In this document: positions 1-7,044 of the stretch, in pieces
Layout of the letters: the number at the start of each line of letters is the position of its first letter
How positions within the stretch are numbered: position 1 is the first letter of the stretch
NCBI RefSeq assembly: GCF_024297185.1
Contig: NZ_JANCTD010000003.1
Location: 310,001-374,000 of the forward strand
Length of the DNA stretch: 64,000 nt
Origin: Lewinella sp. JB7
GTDB lineage: Bacteria; Bacteroidota; Bacteroidia; Chitinophagales; Saprospiraceae
Direction of reading: 5' to 3'
Program-made: the position numbers and the translations under genes
Notes under the pieces: generated by a model
What the model was told of the DNA's origin: nothing
What the model saw: the letters and a program-made list of their open reading frames with translations, nothing else
Database searches by the model: none

Positions 1-77
1 GCGGCGGAGGGCGGGAGCAAACATCTTACCCGATCCGACGATTTATAAAACCCTTACTCACCCTACACCATTCCCGC

Positions 78-965
78 ATGCGTAGCCTGCTGACCTGCCT
101 GGTTTTGCTGACCACCACCCTCCTGCCCGCCCAAAGTACTTCCTCCGACTCCCTGTCCGCCGAGCGGGGTGGGTTCTTTGCCGCCTTCCGGTCTTCGGAA
201 CGCTACGCCGTCAATCCGTGGGTAAGCATCCCCCTGGTCGCCGGCGGCGCCTACCTCAGTCAGCAGCGACTGCTGGAGCTACAGGATAAGCCCCGCATCG
301 CCATCGAGGTGATCCAGGGACTGGACAAGGACGACATCAACGGCTTCGACCGGGTAGCCGTGACCCGCGACTACGATCGCCACAAGCAGGCACTGATCCA
401 GTCGGACTACTTCTTCAACACCGGACAGTGGGCGCCCTTCGGCCTCTTTATCTGGAAGAAGTACCGCCAGGACTGGTTCGACATTACCCTGATGTACCTC
501 GAGGCGCAGACCTCCCAGGGGCTATTTTACGGATTTGCCCCGTTCGGGCCCACGGGCATCGACCGCTTCCGCCCCGTCGTTTATTACGATGAGATCGATC
601 CCGAGCGGGAGACCGACGGCAACAACCGCAACAGTACGTTCAGCGGTCACGTATCGACCATGTCTACGGGCTTCTACTATATGGCCCGGATGATCGACGA
701 CTACAATCCCGACCTCACGGGCGGGCAGCGCGTGTTGCTCTACACCGGGGCCACGCTGCCCTCCCTATACGGCGGTTGGCTGCGGGTTAAGGCCCTCAAG
801 CATTACCCCTCCGACGTGCTCATCGGCCTGGGGGTAGGTGCCATCAGCGGCATCGGCGTTCCCTCCCTGCACAAGTGGTGGAAACAGCGGCACTCCAGCG
901 ACCTCGTCCTGCAGCCCGTGTACGGCGGGGGCGCCGGCGGTTTCTCCCTGGTGTTGCGGTACTGA
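78..965 (+). CDS. PAP2-superfamily membrane phosphatase (paralog 1)
   Basis: 295 residues with an N-terminal signal-like segment (residues 1-19, ending in PAQ). The C-terminal half carries the PAP2/vanadium-haloperoxidase core: Arg-Pro at 165-166, Ser-Gly-His at 189-191, and Arg236-x5-His242-x3-Asp246, the phosphate-binding and catalytic residues of the family. The Lys of the usual KxxxxxxRP motif is Pro here, although an Arg lies two residues before the RP. The family removes phosphate from lipid phosphates or undecaprenyl pyrophosphate at the membrane surface; the substrate here cannot be told. A close paralog begins 54 bases downstream on the same strand, so the two are probably co-transcribed. 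Family assignment is firm, substrate is not. Confidence 0.8.
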   Translation: MRSLLTCLVLLTTTLLPAQSTSSDSLSAERGGFFAAFRSSERYAVNPWVSIPLVAGGAYLSQQRLLELQDKPRIAIEVIQGLDKDDINGFDRVAVTRDYDRHKQALIQSDYFFNTGQWAPFGLFIWKKYRQDWFDITLMYLEAQTSQGLFYGFAPFGPTGIDRFRPVVYYDEIDPERETDGNNRNSTFSGHVSTMSTGFYYMARMIDDYNPDLTGGQRVLLYTGATLPSLYGGWLRVKALKHYPSDVLIGLGVGAISGIGVPSLHKWWKQRHSSDLVLQPVYGGGAGGFSLVLRY

Positions 966-1018
966 CCCGAACTCCGGTTCGCCAATCACAGTTGGAAGGG
1001 TGACTTAACCCCGACCGA

Positions 1019-1876
1019 ATGATCCGATACCTACCCAGCTTTTGCCTTTTCCTGTTACTGACCCCGCTCACGGCCCAACGGGCGGTCGCGATCGACCCGG
1101 AGGAATCCTCCGTGTACCGGGTCAAAACCCTCTACGAAGGGCTGGGCGGACTCGCGCTGATGCTGGGGAGCACCGCCGGAATCGAGAGTCTGCGCCGTAA
1201 GCCGGACATCGATGACGGCACCCTGCGGCGGCTGCAGGAAACCGGCACGAGCCGGCTCGACCGGTGGGGACTGGAACAGGACGCGCTGCGGCGATTCCGG
1301 GGGGAGGATGCGAGCGACCGGGTCTTCAACGCCTCGATGCTGTTGCCCGCTACCCTATTCGTCAGTCGCAAGTTCCGTAAGGACTTTCTGGACATTACGG
1401 TGCTCTACCTCGAAGCGCATGCGCTGTCGGCGGCGACGTACGCCTTCAGTCCGCTGGGCCCCCGCTTCATCGACCGGTACCGCCCCGTCGTGTACTACGA
1501 CGAACTGAGTTTCGAGGATCGCCGGGCGGGCAATAACCGTAATGGATTCTTCAGCGGCCACGTGAGTACCACGGCGGTGGGCACCTTCTTCTTCACGAAG
1601 GTGCTTTCCGACTACAACCCTCAGTGGACCGGGGGACAGCGGGCCCTGGCCTTTACGCTGGCCGCCATTCCGCCGGCGTTTGTCGGGGTACAGCGCGTAC
1701 GGGCCCTGAAGCATTTTCCGACTGACTCGGTGGTGGGCCTGGGGGTCGGTGCGTTTTTCGGCATTATGGTTCCTCACGTGCACAAGGTTTGGGCCCGCAA
1801 TCACCGCAGCCGTCTCTCCCTCGGTGGAGGATATTCGAACGGGGCCGGGGGCGGCGGACTTACGCTGACATTTTAG
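1019..1876 (+). CDS. PAP2-superfamily membrane phosphatase (paralog 2)
   Basis: 285 residues, clearly homologous to the preceding gene: same order of segments and near-identical blocks such as RPVVYYDE, GNNRN, SGHVST and RALKHFPTD. Catalytic signature: Arg-Pro 155-156, Ser-Gly-His 179-181, Arg226-x5-His232-x3-Asp236. As in the first copy, the Lys of motif 1 is replaced by Pro. Signal-like N-terminus (residues 1-20). The region between the signal and the core (about 21-115) has diverged most between the copies, which suggests a tandem duplication followed by specialisation of the N-terminal part. Likely a periplasm-facing lipid phosphatase; substrate unknown. Confidence 0.8.
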   Translation: MIRYLPSFCLFLLLTPLTAQRAVAIDPEESSVYRVKTLYEGLGGLALMLGSTAGIESLRRKPDIDDGTLRRLQETGTSRLDRWGLEQDALRRFRGEDASDRVFNASMLLPATLFVSRKFRKDFLDITVLYLEAHALSAATYAFSPLGPRFIDRYRPVVYYDELSFEDRRAGNNRNGFFSGHVSTTAVGTFFFTKVLSDYNPQWTGGQRALAFTLAAIPPAFVGVQRVRALKHFPTDSVVGLGVGAFFGIMVPHVHKVWARNHRSRLSLGGGYSNGAGGGGLTLTF

Positions 1877-1910
1877 CGGGACCGAGCCGGGGAAAGTCGG
1901 GGTGAAAAGC

Positions 1911-1918
1911 TATCTTTC
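1911..1918 (+). promoter_or_regulatory. Possible -7 box upstream of nagB
   Basis: TATCTTTC matches the Bacteroidota -7 consensus TAnnTTTG at seven of eight positions and lies 23 bases before the nagB ATG. I see no convincing TTTG box about 20 bases upstream, so this is only a candidate. Confidence 0.35.
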
Positions 1919-1941
1919 CAGCTAATTTCAACCCACCGCAC

Positions 1942-3903
1942 ATGCTTGACATCCTCTCCATTCACGACACCGCCTCCGCCGATATTTCCTACCGCCACGT
2001 CGGCAGTACGGACATTACGCGCTACGAGAAGATGCACGTCGAGGTCTTTAAGGATGCGGCCAAGGCCTCGATCGCCGTGGCCCACGAGATCGCGGATCTT
2101 ATGCGGACCAAGGCGGGCAGGGGAGAAAAGTGCGTACTGGGTCTGGCCACCGGATCGTCGCCTATCCGGGTGTACGCCGAACTGGTAAGGATGCACAAGG
2201 AGGAAGGCCTGGACTTCTCGCACGTAATCACCTTTAACCTCGATGAGTACTTCCAGTTGGAACCGGGCAGCCGGCAGTCGTATTGGTACTTCATGCACGA
2301 ACACCTGTTCAATCACGTCAATGTTCGGCCGAAGAATATCAACATCCCCCGCGGCAATATCCCCCTGGACGAAGTGTACGAACACTGTATGGATTACGAG
2401 GCGCGGATCGAAGCGGCGGGCGGACTGGACTTCCAGTTACTCGGCATCGGCCGTACCGGTCACGTCGGGTTCAATGAACCGGGCTCCAACTCGCGATCCC
2501 TTACGCGACTGATCACCCTCGACCACCTTACGCGGGTCGACGCGGCGGGTGACTTCCAGGGGATCTCCAACGTACCCACCCGCGCGATCACCATGGGAAT
2601 CCAAACCATCAACAAGGCTCGCCGAATCGTGCTGCTGGCCTGGGGCCACAAGAAAGCGGAGATCATTCAGCAGACGATCGAGGGAGAACGCACCTCGGAA
2701 ATCCCGGCCACTTACCTGCAGGACCACCCCAACGTAACCATCCTGCTCGACGAAGAATCCAGTGCCGAACTGCGCCGCTTCAACACGCCCTGGCTGGTGG
2801 GGCCCTGTGAGTGGACCGAAACCCTCGAACGCAAGGCCATCATCTGGCTTAGCCGCCACGTCGATCGTCCGATCCTGAAGCTTACCGAACGCGACTACAA
2901 CAGCAACGGGATGTCCGATCTGCTCGCACTCCACGGTTCCGCTTACGAATTGAACATCCGGATGTTCAACATCCTCCAGCGGACGATTACGGGTTGGCCG
3001 GGGGGTAAGTACGGCGTGGATGACTCCCAGCGCCCGGAGCGTGCCGACCCCAAGCGCAAGCGGGTCATCATTTTCAGCCCCCACCCCGACGACGACGTGA
3101 TCTCCATGGGCGGCACCTTCGAACGTCTCGTAACCCAGGGGCACGAAGTCCACGTAGCCTACCAAACCAGTGGTAACATTGCCGTCACCGACGTTGACGC
3201 GCTGCGGTACGCCGAGTTTACCCGGGACCTCAACGACGGTTTCGGTGCGGGCAACGCGCGGCTCGACTTCATCATCGAGGAACTCTCCGGCAACCGGCAG
3301 AAATCGGAACCCGATTCTCCGGACATCCGGAAGATCAAGGGACTCATCCGGCGGGGGGAAGCCGTCGCCGGAGCCCGCTTTACGGGCCTCACGGACGAGT
3401 ACATTCACTTTCTCGACATGCCCTTCTACGAGACGGGTAAACACCTGAAGAACGACCTGGGCCCGGAAGACATCCGGCTGGTCCGCGAGCTCATCGAACG
3501 GGTGCGCCCCCACCAGATCTTCGCCGCCGGCGACCTGGCGGACCCCCACGGTACCCACAAGGTCTGTCTGGACGCCATCTTCCGGGCGCTCGCCGAACTG
3601 AAGTCCGATAGCCCGAACACGGTGGAGGATACCTGGCTGTGGTTGTACCGCGGGGCGTGGCAGGAGTGGCCCATCCACGAAATCGAAATGGCTGTCCCCC
3701 TCAGTCCCGCGCAGGTGGAAGCTAAGCGCAACGCTATCTTTTTCCATCAAAGCCAGAAGGACGGAGCCATGTTCCAGGGAGAGGATCAACGCGAGTTCTG
3801 GCAGCGTGCCGAACAGCGCAACCGGGAAACCGCCCGCCTCTACAATCAACTCGGACTCACCGAGTACGAGGCCATGGAGGCTTTTCGTCGCTGGCATTTT
3901 TAG
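1942..3903 (+). CDS. nagB: Glucosamine-6-phosphate deaminase fused to PIG-L deacetylase domain
   Basis: 653 residues in two parts. Residues 30-310 are the NagB/sugar-isomerase fold: VLGLATGSSP at 65-74, NLDEY with Asp101, and GIGRTGHVGFNEP at 168-180. NagB converts glucosamine-6-phosphate to fructose-6-phosphate and ammonia. In the E. coli enzyme the position of Thr172 is the catalytic-triad Asp; His174 and Glu179 are kept. Residues 372-600 are a PIG-L/LmbE deacetylase domain with the metal motif HPDD (381-384) and DPHGTH (534-539), the kind that removes N-acetyl groups from sugars. The two-domain form is familiar in Bacteroidota. The start at 1942 keeps the conserved lead-in TRYEKMH. A perfect hairpin follows the stop codon. 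Confidence 0.9.
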   Translation: MLDILSIHDTASADISYRHVGSTDITRYEKMHVEVFKDAAKASIAVAHEIADLMRTKAGRGEKCVLGLATGSSPIRVYAELVRMHKEEGLDFSHVITFNLDEYFQLEPGSRQSYWYFMHEHLFNHVNVRPKNINIPRGNIPLDEVYEHCMDYEARIEAAGGLDFQLLGIGRTGHVGFNEPGSNSRSLTRLITLDHLTRVDAAGDFQGISNVPTRAITMGIQTINKARRIVLLAWGHKKAEIIQQTIEGERTSEIPATYLQDHPNVTILLDEESSAELRRFNTPWLVGPCEWTETLERKAIIWLSRHVDRPILKLTERDYNSNGMSDLLALHGSAYELNIRMFNILQRTITGWPGGKYGVDDSQRPERADPKRKRVIIFSPHPDDDVISMGGTFERLVTQGHEVHVAYQTSGNIAVTDVDALRYAEFTRDLNDGFGAGNARLDFIIEELSGNRQKSEPDSPDIRKIKGLIRRGEAVAGARFTGLTDEYIHFLDMPFYETGKHLKNDLGPEDIRLVRELIERVRPHQIFAAGDLADPHGTHKVCLDAIFRALAELKSDSPNTVEDTWLWLYRGAWQEWPIHEIEMAVPLSPAQVEAKRNAIFFHQSQKDGAMFQGEDQREFWQRAEQRNRETARLYNQLGLTEYEAMEAFRRWHF

Positions 3904-3951
3904 GCCCCACACACTTTTAGCAGGGGAAATGTAGTTAATGAGCTGACTTCG

Positions 3952-3976
3952 ATGATTTCCGTTTAGCGGAAATCAT
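3952..3976. terminator. Perfect 10-bp inverted repeat after nagB
   Basis: ATGATTTCCG and CGGAAATCAT form a perfect 10-bp stem around the loop TTTAG, 49 bases after the nagB stop codon and 42 bases before the next start. No T-run follows on either strand, so it may be a weak terminator, an mRNA 3'-end protecting hairpin, or an operator for the downstream gene. Confidence 0.45.
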
Positions 3977-4018
3977 ACCCGTGTACTGTTCGTCTCTCAT
4001 TATTACACCTTCTTACCT

Positions 4019-6892
4019 GTGTTGTCCCGAAAACAATTTCGCGCACGCTTTTGCGTGACCATCCTCCTATTGTCCCTACTCACCTCTCTGGCCGGCCAGG
4101 AAAACTGCGCCAACGGTATAGACGACGACGGGGACGGACTGATCGATCTCAACGATACTGCCGACTGTGATTGCGGACTCCCCTCCGTAACGCCTTCGCT
4201 GTTGCCCAATCCATCGCTGGAAGCGTTCGACTCCGGTCAGGAGGGCTGCTCCTCCCGGCAACCGGGCGGGCTTCCCGACGGTACCAACCAGGCCAATTGC
4301 CTGGAAGGCTGGCAGCGGGTTTCGCTGGGCACGACCGATGCCTGGAACGCCTTTACCCTTCCCGGCTCGCCGCCCGCCTTCCCCTCCGAACTTCCCCAAC
4401 CCCTACCGAGCGGCACCAGTGTTGCCGGCTTCTGGGTAGGCGTCAAGGACACGCGCGGCCGTCAGTTTCGTAACAGCAACGGAACCTTCGCCAAGCGTTA
4501 CCGGGAATACCTGGCCGCATGCCTGGAAGACGGACAGTCCATCCGCAAGGCTCAGGAATACCGGCTAACCTTCCAACTGGGCTTTATGAAACCCCAGACA
4601 CTGGAAATCGAATACAGCGGGGCCATCGTTGACCTCGCTTCCCCCGGGCCGGTCGAGCTCAGCATTTACGGCGTCCGCGACTGCGCCCAGCTGGACTTCG
4701 GCGGTTTCTACGACTGCCCCGAGGAGGCCGGCGCCGAAGGGTACGAACTCATTGCCAACGTCAAGGTCCCGGGAACGCCCGGAGAGTGGACGCCCGCGAG
4801 TGTCGACTTCACCGCCGCCGAAGACTACGCCGGGTTTGCCATCGGGGGATCCTGCGCCGCGGATATCGGGCGACCAGACGGTGGGCTGTACCGCAACTAC
4901 TACTTTATTGACGACCTGATCCTCAACGAACGTTCCGCCTTCGAACAACCGGTGGCCGGCCCCGTGTCCGTAAAGGGACAGACCGTTTGCGCCGATGAGA
5001 TCGTGCTAACGGGAACAGCCACGCAGGATGCTACCTACCAGTGGTACCGCGATGGAGTGGCGATACCCGGAGCAACCGACCGTCAGCACACCATTACGCC
5101 CGATCTGCACACCGACGGCAACTACACGATGCGGGTCACCACCCCCGGCGGCTGTGCCGTCACCGAGGGCGTGACCATTCAGCGGCCATTGGTCTTCGAT
5201 CAGTTTCCGGACTCCGTGGCACTCTGTCGGCCCGGCGAATCCGTGACGCTCTACCCCGCCCACTACGGTAAGGCTACCTATACCTGGAGCGACGGCAGCA
5301 CCGGAGAATCCTACGCGGTGAGCGAACCGGGCGACTACTCCGTGACCGTCAGTACGGCCTGCATTCAACGGGTGGAGCGGTTTACGGCGGTACACACTAC
5401 GGAGATCCCACATACCTACACCCTTACGCCGGCTTACCCCTGTCCCGGAGACACCGTCGAAGTGGCGCTGTCCACCGACTGGTATACCTCGCTGACCGTT
5501 TACAGCCTACCGAACGGTGAACGCCACTACGCGTACAAATCCGACCCCATCCGGGTAGTGGCCGGGGAAACGGAAGAGCTACAAGCCCTCCTGATCTCGG
5601 CCTGCGGAGTTACTTCCGAAACCATTTCCATTCCCCTGGCTACCCCCTTCGCGCCCGAGGCCCGGATCACCGATACCAACTGCCGGGGGCCTCAGGGGAA
5701 GATCGAACTTGCCGTGGAGGGCGACGAGATTAGTTACGCCTGGACCGATGCTGACGGTCGGTCCGTCGGCGACGCCTCCACTACCCTACTGGTCGACGCT
5801 CCCGGCACGTATACCGTGACCCTCACCGGCCCGGGTCATTGTCCTACCACCCGTTCGTACGAAGTCACCGATAACCAACGATTTAATCTACAGGTAAACG
5901 CTACGGACGTAACCTGCGGAAACGACGCCATGGCCATTGCACTGGTCACCGGCGGCACTCCTCCCTACGCCGTCAACTGGTTGCGGGAAGCGGACGCCGC
6001 ACCCGTTGCCCGCAATAGTTCCATCGCCACCCAGCTGAACCTGGGCACGTATGCCGCCGTGGTAACGGATGCCGCCGGCTGCGTCGACACCACGACCTTT
6101 GCCGTAACCGGGGCCGAACCGCTCCGGGTCACGGCCACTCCCACGGTAGCCGGTTGCCATCCGGATTCCGCCGGTACGCTCACCGTGACCGCCCGGGGGG
6201 GGACCCTACCCTATACCTACGTACTCGCCGATACGCTCCAGCAGGGCGGGCCGGTCTTTACGGGGCTTCAGGAGGGGATGCACCAGGTCATGGTCACCGA
6301 TGCGGCGAATTGTAAGGCTTATCCCTTACCCACCCGGGTAGACGCCCCCACCCGATTCACGGTCGATGCCGGACAAGACCACCGCATCACGCTGGGCGAG
6401 TCCGCCAGCCTCGATGTACGGATCGAAGGCATCGACCCCTACCTCAATACGGTAAACTGGCAGCCCGCCGGCGAAACCTTGCCCTCGGAGGTACAATCCA
6501 CCCTGAGCACGATCGTCAGTCCCGAAGCCACCACTACCTACACCGTGACCGTGACTTCTCCCGAACAGTGCAGCGTGACCGATTCGGTGCGGGTCGTTGT
6601 GGATAACTCGCCGCGCGTGTACGCACCTACGGCCTTCAGTCCGAACAACGACGGAACGAACGACCGCTTCGCCCTGTACTCCAACCCCATGATCGCCGAC
6701 GTGCTGGACCTGCGCGTCTTCGACCGCTGGGGAGGAATGATCTGGCAGAAACGGATCGACGAAGCAGCGGAGTGGGACGGCACCGTTGACGGAGAACCCC
6801 TGCGCACCGGAGTGTACGTGTACCAGGGAGCCCTCCGTTTGCGGGACGGCACCACGACGACCGTGCACGGAACGGTGATGCTTATGCGATAA
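4019..6892 (+). CDS. Large secreted T9SS cargo protein with CHU_C sorting domain (copy 1)
   Basis: 957 residues from a GTG start (a TTG follows directly). Signal peptide at 1-26, then a short Ca-binding-like stretch GIDDDGDGLIDLND, a region of about 270 residues resembling a carbohydrate-binding jelly roll (from LLPNPSLE to the conserved GGLYRNYYFID), Ig-like segments with QWYRDG, and SprB-like repeats with TGGTPPY and YVLAD blocks. The last ~85 residues (from RVYAPTAFSPNNDGTNDRF) are the type B gliding-motility/T9SS sorting domain, with the typical FDRWG, WDG and GVYVY elements. It is expected to cross the outer membrane by the type IX system and act as a surface or secreted adhesin or binding protein. 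A 956-residue paralog follows. Confidence 0.85.
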   Translation: MLSRKQFRARFCVTILLLSLLTSLAGQENCANGIDDDGDGLIDLNDTADCDCGLPSVTPSLLPNPSLEAFDSGQEGCSSRQPGGLPDGTNQANCLEGWQRVSLGTTDAWNAFTLPGSPPAFPSELPQPLPSGTSVAGFWVGVKDTRGRQFRNSNGTFAKRYREYLAACLEDGQSIRKAQEYRLTFQLGFMKPQTLEIEYSGAIVDLASPGPVELSIYGVRDCAQLDFGGFYDCPEEAGAEGYELIANVKVPGTPGEWTPASVDFTAAEDYAGFAIGGSCAADIGRPDGGLYRNYYFIDDLILNERSAFEQPVAGPVSVKGQTVCADEIVLTGTATQDATYQWYRDGVAIPGATDRQHTITPDLHTDGNYTMRVTTPGGCAVTEGVTIQRPLVFDQFPDSVALCRPGESVTLYPAHYGKATYTWSDGSTGESYAVSEPGDYSVTVSTACIQRVERFTAVHTTEIPHTYTLTPAYPCPGDTVEVALSTDWYTSLTVYSLPNGERHYAYKSDPIRVVAGETEELQALLISACGVTSETISIPLATPFAPEARITDTNCRGPQGKIELAVEGDEISYAWTDADGRSVGDASTTLLVDAPGTYTVTLTGPGHCPTTRSYEVTDNQRFNLQVNATDVTCGNDAMAIALVTGGTPPYAVNWLREADAAPVARNSSIATQLNLGTYAAVVTDAAGCVDTTTFAVTGAEPLRVTATPTVAGCHPDSAGTLTVTARGGTLPYTYVLADTLQQGGPVFTGLQEGMHQVMVTDAANCKAYPLPTRVDAPTRFTVDAGQDHRITLGESASLDVRIEGIDPYLNTVNWQPAGETLPSEVQSTLSTIVSPEATTTYTVTVTSPEQCSVTDSVRVVVDNSPRVYAPTAFSPNNDGTNDRFALYSNPMIADVLDLRVFDRWGGMIWQKRIDEAAEWDGTVDGEPLRTGVYVYQGALRLRDGTTTTVHGTVMLMR

Positions 6893-6948
6893 ATTTCGGG
6901 GGCGCGCGCGAACAACTGGGGCGTGTTACGTTTATTAGTGTGTAGTTA

Positions 6949-6980
6949 TTGCGCTGCGTATAAAGTTTTCTTTATATTTG
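6949..6980 (+). promoter_or_regulatory. Bacteroidota-type promoter for the second CHU_C gene
   Basis: TATATTTG at 6973-6980 is a full match to TAnnTTTG, with TTG at 6949-6951, a 21-base spacer. It sits in AT-rich DNA 64 bases before the preferred ATG at 7045, so the second cargo gene can be transcribed on its own. Confidence 0.6.
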
Positions 6981-7044
6981 TAGCGACTTACAACACTATT
7001 GAACTAAACACAACACAGTGACAACCGCCCAGCCTGTCCTCTTC

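Noticed and set aside
2437-3912. Long minus-strand open frame (about 490 codons) antisense to nagB
   Set aside because: It mirrors a well-supported two-domain gene, its protein has no recognisable motif, and long antisense frames are expected at this GC content.
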